Positions 8,777-18,336 of a stretch of DNA of 64,000 nt are shown here, piece after piece (position 1 is the stretch's first letter; each line of letters begins with the position of its first letter). Below the pieces are notes generated by a model that searched no databases, was not told where the DNA came from, and was given only the letters and a program-made list of their open reading frames with translations. This DNA is from Metabacillus litoralis. Lineage in GTDB: Bacteria; Bacillota; Bacilli; Bacillales; Bacillaceae. The position numbers and the translations under genes are program-made. The DNA lies in assembly GCF_007994985.1 (NCBI RefSeq), contig NZ_VOQF01000003.1:248001-312000 (forward strand), given 5' to 3'.

Positions 8777-9297
8777 TAGTCTAGTAATCCCTCCATAGGA
8801 GTGATGATAATTTTCTTATCCTCAATATTAATTTCACTAACAATATCATCAATATATGGTACAAGTAGATCTTTTCCTTCTTTTCTTTTCACAACCCAAA
8901 CATCATTTGCTCCAGTAGCTAAGATTTCACGGATAACACCAATCTCAAGCCCTTCATCTGTAAACATCTGACATCCAATAATTTCATGGAAATAATACTC
9001 TCCGTCATCTAACTCAGTCAATTGATCTTCTGTTACTTTTAATAATGAACCTTTAAATGGCTCAACATCTTGAATAGAGTTCATTCCTTTAAAAGTCAAT
9101 AAGTCAAAGTTTTTATGAACACGATGACTAACAACTACTACTTCAAGATGTTCCTCAGAGTTTTCTTTAAATATGTATAGTTTATTTCCTGGCTGATATC
9201 TTTCATCTGCGAAATCCGTCTTTGAAATAACACGAACTTCTCCTCTAACTCCATGTGTATTTACTATCTTTCCTACATTAAACCATTTTTCTGCCAT
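8776..9297 (-). CDS. rimM: Ribosome maturation factor RimM
   Basis: 173 aa from the ATG at 9297; the upstream in-frame GTG at 9306 is part of the ribosome site GAGGTG. RimM assists 30S head maturation together with S19. [19 protein letters not shown] opens the N-terminal barrel. The PRC-barrel half contains [20 protein letters not shown] and [20 protein letters not shown]. Placed between ylqD and trmD in the ribosome-assembly operon. Confidence 0.97.
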   Translation of the reverse strand: MAEKWFNVGKIVNTHGVRGEVRVISKTDFADERYQPGNKLYIFKENSEEHLEVVVVSHRVHKNFDLLTFKGMNSIQDVEPFKGSLLKVTEDQLTELDDGEYYFHEIIGCQMFTDEGLEIGVIREILATGANDVWVVKRKEGKDLLVPYIDDIVSEINIEDKKIIITPMEGLLD

Positions 9298-9302
9298 AAT
9301 TA

Positions 9303-9683
9303 TCACCTCAGGCGTATTTGATCTATAATTCCATCTTTAATTACAATTGTTTTTTCTTTCATTATTTCTGACCAATTATCACCAACATTTACTTCTATTA
9401 TTGCTTCCACTTCTTTTTCTTTTAACTCGCTACCAAGTGGTAAGATATTGACTTGCTCTAGCTGAAATTCAACGAGCTTAATTTTCTCTCGTCTTTTATC
9501 TATCTCTTTAAGATATTGAGTTGCTAATGATTTACTCGTTTTTTCGATTTTCTTATATTCAAAATACAATTGGTCACATTCTTGTTCTAACCGTTTTTTC
9601 TTTTCTGTAAACTGTTTTATTAATTCTTGTTTACTTGTCTCAGTTATAGTCTGTTTGACCGTTACGTGGTGGAGTATATTCAT
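9303..9683 (-). CDS. ylqD: YlqD family protein (unknown function)
   Basis: 126 aa from the ATG at 9683, which has GGGGAGG upstream; the frame extends to 9749 without support. The N-terminal half is highly charged and predicted coiled coil (about residues 15-75: [20 protein letters not shown], then [18 protein letters not shown]). A short beta-rich C-terminus follows ([29 protein letters not shown]). No signal peptide or membrane segment. Position between khpA and rimM is conserved in Bacillus. Function is not established. Confidence 0.85.
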   Translation of the reverse strand: MNILHHVTVKQTITETSKQELIKQFTEKKKRLEQECDQLYFEYKKIEKTSKSLATQYLKEIDKRREKIKLVEFQLEQVNILPLGSELKEKEVEAIIEVNVGDNWSEIMKEKTIVIKDGIIDQIRLR

Positions 9684-9844
9684 TATTGTTCCTCCCCTAC
9701 TAAGCTTCATACAACAATAAACCTTCAAGTAACTTATATTTTCCTTCATCTCTATTTCTATCTATCTCTATAGTACAAGAAAAGTGCAAGAGACCTGCTT
9801 GGGCCCTTTGAGCTAAACACTAAATTTACGTTCTTACCTATCAA

Positions 9845-9874
9845 AAAAAGGTGAGGAATCTTCCTCACCTTTTT
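9845..9874 (-). terminator. Terminator after khpA
   Basis: AAAAAGGTGAGGA/TCCTCACCTTTTT stem with a 4-nt loop and T-tail on the minus strand, overlapping the khpA stop. It separates rpsP-khpA from ylqD-rimM-trmD, so read-through or a promoter within 9684-9844 must supply the latter. Confidence 0.85.
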
Positions 9875-10119
9875 CAGTCGTTAATTTCAAGTTGAATTCT
9901 TTTAGATGAATTAGATCCTGCTGCATATACAACAGAACGAATCGCTTTTGCTATACGTCCTTGTTTGCCAATCACCTTGCCAACGTCATCTTTATGAACA
10001 GATAGACGAAACGTAATTTGATCTTCCTGAACAAGTTCAGTTATTTCAATATTCTCTGGTGAATCAACTAGTGGCTTAACAATAACTGCGATCAACTCTT
10101 TCATCTCATTCACATTCAT
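9874..10119 (-). CDS. khpA: RNA-binding KH-domain protein KhpA (YlqC)
   Basis: 81 aa. A single KH domain with its signature GKVIGKQGRIAKAIRSVV at about residues 47-64. KhpA forms a dimer or pairs with KhpB (Jag) and has been linked to cell elongation and RNA metabolism in Gram-positives. The ATG at 10119 overlaps the rpsP stop by one base, so expression is tied to S16. A strong terminator follows at once. Confidence 0.95.
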   Translation of the reverse strand: MNVNEMKELIAVIVKPLVDSPENIEITELVQEDQITFRLSVHKDDVGKVIGKQGRIAKAIRSVVYAAGSNSSKRIQLEIND

Positions 10120-10391
10120 TACTTGCTAAATTTTGCGTTATGGAATTTTTCCATAATGCCTTGTTTAGAGAACAAGTTACGAACTGTATCAGAAGGTTTA
10201 GCACCATCCTGCATCCATTTTAATGCTAACTCTTCATTGATTTTAACTTCTGCTGGTTGAGTAACTGGGTTGTATGTTCCAACTACTTCGATGTCACGTC
10301 CATCACGTGGTGAACGAGAATCTGCTACTACAATACGATAAAAGGGAGACTTTTTTGATCCCATACGTTTCAAACGAATTTTAACTGCCAT
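10119..10391 (-). CDS. rpsP: 30S ribosomal protein S16
   Basis: 90 aa from the ATG at 10391 (GGAGGTG upstream); the open frame to 10523 is non-coding leader. [20 protein letters not shown] and [20 protein letters not shown] are diagnostic of S16. The C-terminus ends in [19 protein letters not shown] candidate internal promoter lies at 10430-10458. Confidence 0.98.
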   Translation of the reverse strand: MAVKIRLKRMGSKKSPFYRIVVADSRSPRDGRDIEVVGTYNPVTQPAEVKINEELALKWMQDGAKPSDTVRNLFSKQGIMEKFHNAKFSK

Positions 10392-10429
10392 TTTATAAAG
10401 CACCTCCGAAAATATTTCAACAAGATAGT

Positions 10430-10458
10430 ATATTATCAAATAAATTATATGATGTAAA
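10430..10458 (-). promoter_or_regulatory. Candidate internal promoter upstream of rpsP
   Basis: TTTACA (10453-10458), 17-nt spacer, TAATAT (10430-10435) on the minus strand in the 162-bp ffh-rpsP gap. Confidence 0.4.
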
Positions 10459-10553
10459 GGTTTTTTTCTTGTCAGAAGAAAATCCCTTTGTAAAAACCAT
10501 AAAAATCTGAGTTCCGCGGTCAATTTCTGATGACTAAATTACCACAAAATTTG

Positions 10554-11894
10554 TTACATGAAAGGGAATTTCATGCCTTTTTTCTTACCTTTTGACATAG
10601 TTGTCATTTGTTTCATCATTTTTTTCATGTCTTCAAATTGCTTCAGTAGTCGATTTACTTCCTGAACAGAAGTTCCACTGCCTTTTGCAATTCTTTTTTT
10701 ACGTGAAGCATTCATCATTTCAGGGTTGATTTTTTCTGCAGCTGTCATTGACTTAATAATTGCTTCAACATGACTTATCTGTTTTTCATCAACCTGTAAA
10801 TTTTTGAGACCCTTCATCTTATTAGCACCAGGTAACATGCCAATTAGATCTTCTAATGGACCCATATTTCGTACCTGACCTAACTGTTCAAGGAAATCAT
10901 CAAAAGTAAAGGATGCCGTACGCATTTTTTGTTCTAGCTCTTTAGCTTTTTCAGCATCAACATTTGTTTGAGCTTTTTCAATAAGTGTTAAAACATCACC
11001 CATACCTAAAATACGTGAAGCCATTCGTTCAGGGTGAAATGCTTCGATTGCGTCTAGTTTTTCACCAAGACCTACAAACTTAATAGGCGTTTCAGTAACA
11101 GAACGAATTGATAATGCCGCTCCACCACGTGTATCACCATCAAGTTTTGTAAGAACAACCCCTGTTAAGCCGAGCAATTCATTGAAGCTCTTTGCTACAT
11201 TTACAGCATCTTGACCTGTCATTGCATCAACCACTAAGAAGATTTCGTCAGGTTTTGCAATAGCTTTTACCTGTTCGAGTTCTTCCATCAAATGCTCATC
11301 TATATGAAGACGACCGGCTGTGTCAATTAACACATAGTCATGATGCTCTTCTTTGGCATGTTCAAGAGCCTTTTTTGCAATTTCAACTGGACTTACTTGA
11401 TCACCTAAAGAGAACACAGGCATATCTAACTGCTTACCTAACGTTTCCAATTGTTTAATTGCTGCAGGACGATAAATATCTGCTGCCACTAACAACGGTT
11501 TACGATTATGTTTCTTTCGTAATAGATTTGCAAGTTTTCCAGTTGTCGTTGTTTTACCAGCACCTTGTAAACCAACCATCATGATGACTGTTGGTGGACG
11601 ATTTGAAACAGCAATTTTACTCTGCTCTCCACCCATTAATTCAGTTAGTTCTTCTTTAACAACTTTAATAACCTGTTGGCCTGGTGTTAAGCTTTTCATT
11701 ACCTCTTGACCAACAGCACGTTCACTTACGCGTTTAATAAAGTCTTTCACAACTTTAAAGTTAACATCCGCTTCTAATAGAGCAAGGCGAACTTCCCGCA
11801 TCATCTCTTTTACATCAGCTTCAGAAACCTTTCCTTTACCGCGTATTTTCGCCATCGTATTTTGCAGTCGGTCGGCTAATCCTTCAAATGCCAT
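10554..11894 (-). CDS. ffh: Signal recognition particle GTPase Ffh
   Basis: 446 aa. Binds signal peptides of nascent membrane proteins and, with 4.5S/6S RNA and FtsY, delivers ribosomes to the translocon. N domain 1-90; G domain with GLQGAGKTTTTGKLA (108-122), DTAGRLHID and LTKLDGDTRGGAALS. The M domain carries DFLEQLGQVRNMGPLEDLIG and the RNA-binding SRKKRIAKGSGTSVQEVNRL. A Met/Lys-rich tail ends the protein. ATG follows AGGAGG, 13 bp from ylxM, which as I recall is an SRP-associated factor. Confidence 0.98.
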   Translation of the reverse strand: MAFEGLADRLQNTMAKIRGKGKVSEADVKEMMREVRLALLEADVNFKVVKDFIKRVSERAVGQEVMKSLTPGQQVIKVVKEELTELMGGEQSKIAVSNRPPTVIMMVGLQGAGKTTTTGKLANLLRKKHNRKPLLVAADIYRPAAIKQLETLGKQLDMPVFSLGDQVSPVEIAKKALEHAKEEHHDYVLIDTAGRLHIDEHLMEELEQVKAIAKPDEIFLVVDAMTGQDAVNVAKSFNELLGLTGVVLTKLDGDTRGGAALSIRSVTETPIKFVGLGEKLDAIEAFHPERMASRILGMGDVLTLIEKAQTNVDAEKAKELEQKMRTASFTFDDFLEQLGQVRNMGPLEDLIGMLPGANKMKGLKNLQVDEKQISHVEAIIKSMTAAEKINPEMMNASRKKRIAKGSGTSVQEVNRLLKQFEDMKKMMKQMTTMSKGKKKGMKFPFM

Positions 11895-11906
11895 AAATGC
11901 CGCCTC

Positions 11907-12239
11907 CTAATCTAATTTCTCAAGTTCATTTAGTAATGTATCAAACTCTTGTTGATTTTCCATTTCAGACGAAAATTCACGAAGTTTTGTCATTAATTTT
12001 TGACGCTCTTGAAATTTTTGAAAAAGTAATAGCTTTTCTTCATATTGCTCTAGCATTGCATCAGTACGCTTAATGTTATCGTAAACAGCTTGTCTACTTA
12101 CATCATACTCTTCCGCAATTTCACCAAGGGAGAAATCCTCTAAATAGTATAACGACATATAGCTTTTTTGTTTAGGCGTTAGCAACGATTGATAAAAATC
12201 AAAGAGATAAGTCAGCCTCGTCGTTTTTTCAAGAGTCAT
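11907..12239 (-). CDS. ylxM: YlxM/p13 family DNA-binding-like protein
   Basis: 110 aa. A sigma-70 region 4-like helix-turn-helix is visible: [20 protein letters not shown] followed by [20 protein letters not shown] (about residues 25-55). A charged C-terminal helix follows. YlxM is encoded with ffh across Firmicutes and has been reported to modulate SRP activity in streptococci. Start ATG after AAGGGG. It is the first gene behind the strong promoter at 12282-12310. Confidence 0.92.
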   Translation of the reverse strand: MTLEKTTRLTYLFDFYQSLLTPKQKSYMSLYYLEDFSLGEIAEEYDVSRQAVYDNIKRTDAMLEQYEEKLLLFQKFQERQKLMTKLREFSSEMENQQEFDTLLNELEKLD

Positions 12240-12281
12240 GTCGTCACCCCTTTGTTAAGTGAATTACCTTTACACCTTAAT

Positions 12282-12310
12282 ATTCTACATATGTAGCTTT
12301 TTCTTGTCAA
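12282..12310 (-). promoter_or_regulatory. Strong sigma-A promoter of the ylxM-ffh operon
   Basis: Perfect -35 TTGACA (12305-12310), 17-nt spacer, TAGAAT (12282-12287) on the minus strand, 43 bp upstream of the ylxM start. Confidence 0.8.
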
Positions 12311-12448
12311 GTATAAACTATATGAAGTCTATTTAGGTAAGCTTTGTTGCTTTAAGTAAAAACATATTATCCTTAAACAAGTACTTTTTTTGTAATTTAA
12401 ACAGAGGATACAATTTAGACTCCGGATAATATTGAATCTAAAAATAAA

Positions 12449-12494
12449 AAGTCAAATTTATACAATGTAGAAAAACATTATACAAACTTGACTT
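12449..12494 (-). terminator. Terminator after ftsY
   Basis: On the minus strand AAGTCAAGTTTGTATAATGT pairs imperfectly with ACATTGTATAAATTTGACTT, then TTTTATTTTT follows. It lies 7 nt after the ftsY stop. Confidence 0.88.
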
Positions 12495-12500
12495 CTTTAT

Positions 12501-13502
12501 CTATTCTTCTTTTTCCTGTTCTTCAATAATCTCTGAGAAAAGACCATAAACATATTGATTTGTGTTAAATTCTTGTAGATCATCCATTTTTTCACCTAAA
12601 CCGACAAATTTAACCGGAATATCTAATTCACCTTTAATTGCTAACACAATTCCACCTTTTGCTGTTCCATCCAGTTTTGTTAGTACAATACCTGAGACAT
12701 CAGTTGCTTGTGAAAATTGCTTTGCTTGAGTCATTGCATTCTGTCCAGTTGTAGCATCTAAAACAAGTAAAACCTCATGTGGCGCTCCAGGTATCTCTTT
12801 TTCAATAACACGTTTTACCTTTTCAAGCTCCTTCATTAAATTAACTTTATTTTGGAGTCTTCCAGCAGTATCACATAGTAGCACGTCTACTTTACGGGCT
12901 TTAGCTGCTTGTACAGCATCATACATTACAGCAGCAGGATCAGAACCCTCAGATTGCTTAATAACGTCTACTCCAACGCGTTGACCCCATACTTCAAGCT
13001 GCTCAATTGCACCTGCTCTAAAAGTATCGCCAGCAGCTAAAAGGACAGAATTTCCTTCGTTCTTTAGCTTGTGAGCTAATTTACCAATAGTTGTTGTTTT
13101 GCCAACACCATTAACTCCAACAAATAAAACAACATTTAAGCGCCCTGCTTCAAGATTTAAGCTGTTAGATTTCTCCTCATCCTCATCACCTTCATAAATC
13201 TCAACAAGCTTCTCAGAGATAACTGACTGAACCTCTTTTGTATCTTGGATATTTCGTCGTTTAACCTCCATTTTCAGCTCATCAATCAGATCCATTACTG
13301 TTGCAACACCAACATCTGCGCTTATAAGAAGCTCCTCAAGTTCCTCAAAAAAATCTTCATCAACTTTTCTATATTTTGCTACAAGATCATTCATCTTCCC
13401 TGCAAATGAATCTCTTGTTTTAGTTAAACCATCTTTAAATTTTTCTGTAACAGAATCTGTTTGCTGTGTGATTTTTTCTTTTAATTTTTTAAAAAAGCTC
13501 AT
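12501..13502 (-). CDS. ftsY: SRP receptor GTPase FtsY
   Basis: 333 aa from the ATG at 13502 (GAAGGGA upstream). Membrane-associated partner of Ffh. Short amphipathic N-terminus, MSFFKKLKEKITQQ, without the long acidic A domain of E. coli FtsY. GTPase motifs: FVGVNGVGKTTTIGKLAHK, DTFRAGAIEQL, LLCDTAGRL, LVLDATTGQNAM and LTKLDGTAKGG. The gene lies 14 bp after smc. The closing terminator is at 12449-12494. Confidence 0.97.
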   Translation of the reverse strand: MSFFKKLKEKITQQTDSVTEKFKDGLTKTRDSFAGKMNDLVAKYRKVDEDFFEELEELLISADVGVATVMDLIDELKMEVKRRNIQDTKEVQSVISEKLVEIYEGDEDEEKSNSLNLEAGRLNVVLFVGVNGVGKTTTIGKLAHKLKNEGNSVLLAAGDTFRAGAIEQLEVWGQRVGVDVIKQSEGSDPAAVMYDAVQAAKARKVDVLLCDTAGRLQNKVNLMKELEKVKRVIEKEIPGAPHEVLLVLDATTGQNAMTQAKQFSQATDVSGIVLTKLDGTAKGGIVLAIKGELDIPVKFVGLGEKMDDLQEFNTNQYVYGLFSEIIEEQEKEE

Positions 13503-13516
13503 ACATACTCGTCCCT

Positions 13517-16500
13517 TCAACTAGATTGTACTAATTCTTTTGTTTCTTCAAGTCTAACAGATACAAGCTTAGATACTCCTGATTCTTGCATAGTTACACC
13601 ATACAAGACATCAGCTTCTTCCATTGTTCCTTTTCGATGCGTTATAACAATAAATTGAGTTTCATGACTGAATTTTTTCAAGTACTGAGCAAAACGATAC
13701 ACATTTGCTTCATCCAATGCCGCCTCAACTTCATCAAGTACACAAAATGGAACAGGACGTACCTTTAAAATTGAAAATAAGAGTGCAATGGCAGTTAAAG
13801 CACGTTCCCCACCTGATAGTAACCCTAGATTCTGCAACTTTTTCCCTGGAGGCTGAGCGACTATGTCAACACCAGTATTTAGTATATCTTCAGGATTAGT
13901 TAATTTCAGCTCAGCTCGTCCACCACCAAATAGTGCCTGAAAAACAGATTCAAAATGTGAGCGAATGGCATTGAAGGTTTCCTCAAATCGCTTTATCATT
14001 TCTTCGTCCATTTCATCAATAACTTGGTATAGAGTATCCTTTGCTTCTAATAGGTCATCTTTTTGTTCTGTTAAGAAATTATACCGCTCTGATACACGTT
14101 CATATTCATCAATCGCTCCTAAGTTTACCGTTCCTAACTCATCAATTGCAAGCTTAATTAGCTTCACTCTTTTTCTAGCATCATTAACATCTATCTCTAA
14201 AGTATACTGCTCTTTAGCACCTTCGTATGTTAAAAAATATTCCTCACGAAGATGATTTAAACGGTTATCTAATTCAACATCTAAACGATTCAGCTTAACT
14301 TCTTCATCCTTTAATATATCTCGTAACTGTTTATCTTGACGTTTTAATTCTTTCAATTCTCTTTCTTCATTTTCAAGCTTTTCCTGAAGTTGAAGACGTT
14401 CTTCTCTTCTACTAGCTATTAACTCAATGGTTTTCGTTTTATCCTGCAGCTTCATTTTTGCTGCTTCTTCTAATTTTTCCTCACCTGATGAACTAGAATT
14501 CATTTCATTTGAAAGCAACGAATAATCATCTGTCGTTTCTTCATATTTTTGTTCTGATTGTGAAAGCTCTTCATGAATTCTTTCAACTTTTTCCTTGTGA
14601 TTTTCATAAACTTGTTGCTTGCTAGCAAGTACAATTTTTAATTCGGTTAATTCGTTCTGCAATTCATCTTTGGATGTTTGCTGTGATGTTTTCTTTTTCG
14701 ACAATGAATCGATTTCTGCATCTAGTTTAACTAATTTCTCAGCAATACTTTGTATATTTACTGAAAGCTCGTCTTTTCGTTTTGCATTCTTCACCTTTTC
14801 TGAATCAAATGATTCTAACTCAGCGTCATAAATTCTTAAATGATCATTTATATTTTTTTCATTTAATTCAATCTCTCTTATTTCACTTCTAATCTTCTGT
14901 TCTTCTAAACGCAGCTCTTCCCCGGTAGCACGTAACTGCTCTTGTTCTCTTTCTTTATTTTGGATAGCTTGTTTGATAGACTTTACATCTTGTTCAAGCT
15001 CCGCTGTTTTTTCATCCATTACAGCTAACTTACCTACAAGTGTTTCTAACTCACGTTGACGACTTAATAAAGAGTTATTCTTTTGCTTTACTGCTCCACC
15101 TGTCATAGATCCACCAGGGTTAACAACATCTCCCTGAAGAGTTACAAGTCGATAGCGATAATTCATCAGTTTAGCAATCTCATTTGCACCTTTTAAATCT
15201 GAAGTAACAATTACAGTACCTAGCAAATTTCCGATAATTGATTTAAACTGTTGATTATATTTCACCAAATTTGTTGCAACACCAACAAAAGCTTGGTGAT
15301 TCTGAATTGTTGTAAGATCATGAGGGTTTATTGATCTTTCTTTCATAACAGTTAAAGGAAGAAAAGTTGCTCTACCATATGAATTAGATTTTAAAAATTG
15401 GATAGCTTTTCTCGCAGAAGCTTCATCTTCAACAACAACATGTTGCATAGAGCTACTTAAAGCAATTTCGATTGCTGTTTCATATTCTTTTGCTGTAGAC
15501 ACTAACTCTGCAACTGCCCCATGAATGCCAGGAATCTGATCCTTAGCCTTTAATACTTCCTTTACACCTTGAAAGAAGCCTGCATAATCTTCTTGCATTG
15601 ATTCTAGAACTTCTTTACGTGACCGCGATTGTTGCAAAAGCTGATATGCTTGATATAAAGCAGATTCTTTCTTTTGATAAGAATTTTTTAGATTATCTAG
15701 CTTGTTTGATAAATCGCGAAACTCTTTTATCTGATCTGATAACTTTTTCTCTATTAAAGAATAATTTTCTTCTATTAGCTTTTTCTTTTCATATATTTCT
15801 TCACGTTCAGTTACATAACGTTTGTTAGAATCTAACAGTCGTGTATTTTTACGTTCTTGTTGACTCAATTGTTCATCTATATAGCTAATTTCATTACGAG
15901 CTGATGCTTGTTCATTTAGTAGCTCAAAGTACTCACTTTTCAAACCTTCAATTAATTCTTCCATATTTTGATCATATGTTGAAAATAGCTTTTGCTTTTC
16001 GGCTAATTGGTGTTTGATGGCTTTTAATTCACTTTCACTGCTATTTAAGAAAGCTTCCTGCTCTCGTTTATCTTGCTTCAACAGAGAAATACGCTCTTTT
16101 AGCTCTTCAATCGTTTTTTCTAATTGAGCCTTATTTTGATGTGCATTTTTCTTACGTTCTTTAAGGACTTCTTTACGTCCTTCTAGTTTCTCAAGTTCCT
16201 CACTAGCTAGTAATAAAACCTGTTGAAGGTCATCAATAGAATCGTCCAGTGCAGTTAAATGATCTTTCATCTTTTCAACATCCGCTTCACGCTTTTGCAT
16301 CATAGCTGACAGATTTAGCTCTTGATCCTTACCCACCTCAACAGATTTCGAAAGTGATTCATATTTTTCGTGCAGCTCTTCAATTTCATAAACCGTTAAA
16401 GCAACTTCTATCTGCTCTAGTTCTTTCTTTTGTTCAAGATAATCCTTAGCAATAGAAGCCTGAATTTTCAATGGTTCAACTTGAACTTCTAGTTCGTGAA

Positions 16501-17083
16501 GAATATCTTGTACACGGTTTAGATTTTCTTGTGTTTCTGCTAATTTATATTCGGCTTTCTTTTTACGGGATTTATATTTTAAAACACCTGCAGCTTCTTC
16601 AAAAATGCTTCTTCGTTCTTCAGATTTACTACTTAAAATCTCTTCTACCTTGCCTTGACTTATAATTGAAAATGCCTCTTTACCTAATCCGGAATCCATA
16701 AACAAGTCAACGATATCCTTTAAACGACATCCTTGTTTATTAATAAAGAACTCACTTTCACCTGAGCGAAAAACACGTCGTGTTACACTCACTTCATGGT
16801 AATCTATAGGTAAAAATTGATCTGTATTATCTAAAGTAAGTGTAACTTCTGCTACATTAAGGCCTTTTCTCGAATCACTTCCTGCAAAAATGATATCTTC
16901 CATTTTTGCTCCACGAAGAGATTTAGCAGATTGTTCACCTAACACCCATCTTATACCGTCTGTTATATTACTTTTGCCACTTCCATTAGGTCCAACTACC
17001 GCTGTAACTCCATTAACAAAATCAACTGTTACTCTTTCAGCAAAGGACTTGAATCCTACAATATCCAATCGTTTGAGGAACAT
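13517..17083 (-). CDS. smc: Chromosome condensation ATPase SMC
   Basis: 1188 aa, normal length. Core of the SMC-ScpAB condensin. N-terminal Walker A is VVGPNGSGKSNITDGIRWVL (residues 31-50). Two long antiparallel coiled coils (about 170-500 and 680-1000) flank the hinge around 510-660, which contains IPGIHGAVAELV and VNPGGSMTGGAVKQKNNSLL. The C-terminal ABC signature is LLSGGERALTAIALLFSIL and Walker B is CVLDEVEAALDEANV. The ATG follows AAGGAGG. The gene is separated from rnc by 300 bp that contain a long terminator hairpin, so it should have its own promoter in 17084-17290. Confidence 0.99.
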   Translation of the reverse strand: MFLKRLDIVGFKSFAERVTVDFVNGVTAVVGPNGSGKSNITDGIRWVLGEQSAKSLRGAKMEDIIFAGSDSRKGLNVAEVTLTLDNTDQFLPIDYHEVSVTRRVFRSGESEFFINKQGCRLKDIVDLFMDSGLGKEAFSIISQGKVEEILSSKSEERRSIFEEAAGVLKYKSRKKKAEYKLAETQENLNRVQDILHELEVQVEPLKIQASIAKDYLEQKKELEQIEVALTVYEIEELHEKYESLSKSVEVGKDQELNLSAMMQKREADVEKMKDHLTALDDSIDDLQQVLLLASEELEKLEGRKEVLKERKKNAHQNKAQLEKTIEELKERISLLKQDKREQEAFLNSSESELKAIKHQLAEKQKLFSTYDQNMEELIEGLKSEYFELLNEQASARNEISYIDEQLSQQERKNTRLLDSNKRYVTEREEIYEKKKLIEENYSLIEKKLSDQIKEFRDLSNKLDNLKNSYQKKESALYQAYQLLQQSRSRKEVLESMQEDYAGFFQGVKEVLKAKDQIPGIHGAVAELVSTAKEYETAIEIALSSSMQHVVVEDEASARKAIQFLKSNSYGRATFLPLTVMKERSINPHDLTTIQNHQAFVGVATNLVKYNQQFKSIIGNLLGTVIVTSDLKGANEIAKLMNYRYRLVTLQGDVVNPGGSMTGGAVKQKNNSLLSRQRELETLVGKLAVMDEKTAELEQDVKSIKQAIQNKEREQEQLRATGEELRLEEQKIRSEIREIELNEKNINDHLRIYDAELESFDSEKVKNAKRKDELSVNIQSIAEKLVKLDAEIDSLSKKKTSQQTSKDELQNELTELKIVLASKQQVYENHKEKVERIHEELSQSEQKYEETTDDYSLLSNEMNSSSSGEEKLEEAAKMKLQDKTKTIELIASRREERLQLQEKLENEERELKELKRQDKQLRDILKDEEVKLNRLDVELDNRLNHLREEYFLTYEGAKEQYTLEIDVNDARKRVKLIKLAIDELGTVNLGAIDEYERVSERYNFLTEQKDDLLEAKDTLYQVIDEMDEEMIKRFEETFNAIRSHFESVFQALFGGGRAELKLTNPEDILNTGVDIVAQPPGKKLQNLGLLSGGERALTAIALLFSILKVRPVPFCVLDEVEAALDEANVYRFAQYLKKFSHETQFIVITHRKGTMEEADVLYGVTMQESGVSKLVSVRLEETKELVQSS

Positions 17084-17293
17084 TGTGATCCTCCTTACTA
17101 TTCTATTTATGTTTTTTCCTTTGTTAAACTATCTTGTTTTATATAATTTATTAGTAGATGTGTAGTACAATTTGAAAATATTTATACAACAAGTGTTTTA
17201 ATTATCCTATTATTTTTGAGAAATAATAATTCTTAAATATTTTATCATAATATGTCGAACCTAGGTGATAACTTTATAGATATTTAATCTAAG

Positions 17294-17377
17294 AAAAAAG
17301 GACAACTCGTTATTTGTATAATTCCCTTAACTAAAAAGAAGTGTTTAGGGTTACACGTACAAACGAGCCTGTCCTTT
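17294..17377 (-). terminator. Long terminator hairpin after rnc
   Basis: On the minus strand AAAGGACAGGCTCGTTTGTA pairs with TACAAATAACGAGTTGTCCTTT around a roughly 40-nt internal region holding an ACCCT/AGGG mini-stem, followed by a T-run. The rest of the 17084-17385 gap shows only weak promoter-like AT-rich sequence upstream of smc. Confidence 0.8.
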
Positions 17378-17385
17378 GAAGAAAT

Positions 17386-18129
17386 TTATTTATTAATTTG
17401 TTGCAATTTTGATAATGCCTCTTGAGCTGCATGCTGTTCTGCTTCTTTTTTAGATTTCCCGCTTCCTGTCCCAAAAACCTCGCCATTTAACGAAACAGTT
17501 GATATAAATTCCCGATTATGAGCAGGGCCTTTCTCTTGCAAAATTTTATACTCTAACATACCTTTAGTATCACGTTGTACAAGCTCTTGTAGTTGGCTTT
17601 TAAAATCCATCACATGAGAAAAAGCACCTTCATCCACTTTCGGAATGACAAACTGGTCTAAAAATTGCACTGCAGCTTCTAAGCCTTGATCTAAATATAA
17701 AGCACCAATAAATGCCTCAAATACATCTGCTAGCAATGCTGGACGAGCACGACCACCTGTCATCTCCTCACCTTTACCTAGCAGGACCAAACTTCCAAAA
17801 GAAAGATGATTTGCAAATGCTACTAACGATGGTTCACAAACAATCGCAGCACGCAATTTAGTTAATTCACCTTCACTCATCATGGGATATTTTTTGTAGA
17901 GATATTGGGATATCGTTAGTTCTAAAACTGCATCTCCTAAAAACTCCAACCTCTCATTATCTTCATATGGCTTTTTACGATGCTCATTTACATATGATGA
18001 ATGTGTAAATGCTTGATATAGAAGTTTTTCATTCTTAAAAGAATGACCTATACGCTCTTGAAATTTTTTAAATTCCTCTGCTTTTTTTGCAAAGGTTCTT
18101 CTTTCTTTATAATTAATATTTCTTGCCAT
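17386..18129 (-). CDS. rnc: Ribonuclease III
   Basis: 247 aa. Cleaves double-stranded RNA, including rRNA precursors and (in Bacillus) toxin/antitoxin and small RNA duplexes. The signature [14 protein letters not shown] (about 58-71) contains the metal ligands, with a second acidic set at [18 protein letters not shown]. The C-terminal double-stranded RNA-binding domain includes [35 protein letters not shown] and [23 protein letters not shown] at 18129 with GGAGG 10 nt upstream; a nearer ATG is out of frame. A long inverted repeat (18172-18223) lies just upstream. Confidence 0.98.
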   Translation of the reverse strand: MARNINYKERRTFAKKAEEFKKFQERIGHSFKNEKLLYQAFTHSSYVNEHRKKPYEDNERLEFLGDAVLELTISQYLYKKYPMMSEGELTKLRAAIVCEPSLVAFANHLSFGSLVLLGKGEEMTGGRARPALLADVFEAFIGALYLDQGLEAAVQFLDQFVIPKVDEGAFSHVMDFKSQLQELVQRDTKGMLEYKILQEKGPAHNREFISTVSLNGEVFGTGSGKSKKEAEQHAAQEALSKLQQINK

Positions 18130-18171
18130 AACATAGGAACCTCCATTTTAAAAGCGAAAGCTACGCCTTAG

Positions 18172-18223
18172 ATAAGTCACTTCATAATTGAAGGGAAATT
18201 CCTTGAATTATGGAGTGGCTTAT
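18172..18223 (-). repeat. Long imperfect inverted repeat upstream of rnc
   Basis: ATAAGTCACTTCATAATT... pairs with ...AATTATGGAGTGGCTTAT: 23-bp arms with three mismatches, two of them G-U compatible on one strand, and a loop of about 6 nt. It begins 43 nt before the rnc start and ends 75 nt short of the acpP terminator. Confidence 0.75.
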
Positions 18224-18245
18224 GTCAAGTTAAACTTTTCATTTA

Positions 18246-18274
18246 ATCATATTCTCAACTAACTTTTCCCCAAA
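18246..18274 (-). promoter_or_regulatory. Possible rnc promoter
   Basis: TATGAT (18246-18251) with a 17-nt spacer to a weak TTTGGG on the minus strand. If used, the inverted repeat would lie in the rnc 5' leader. Confidence 0.3.
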
Positions 18275-18298
18275 TTTAAAAGAACGTTAAAAAGGGTT

Positions 18299-18324
18299 AA
18301 AGTCCCGTAAAACTACGGGACTTT
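18299..18324 (-). terminator. Terminator after acpP
   Basis: AAAGTCCCGTA/TACGGGACTTT, an 11-bp perfect stem with a 4-nt loop, followed on the minus strand by AACCCTTTTTAACG. It lies 13 nt beyond the acpP stop and ends the fap-plsX-fab-acp operon. Confidence 0.85.
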
Positions 18325-18336
18325 TAAAGCAACATA

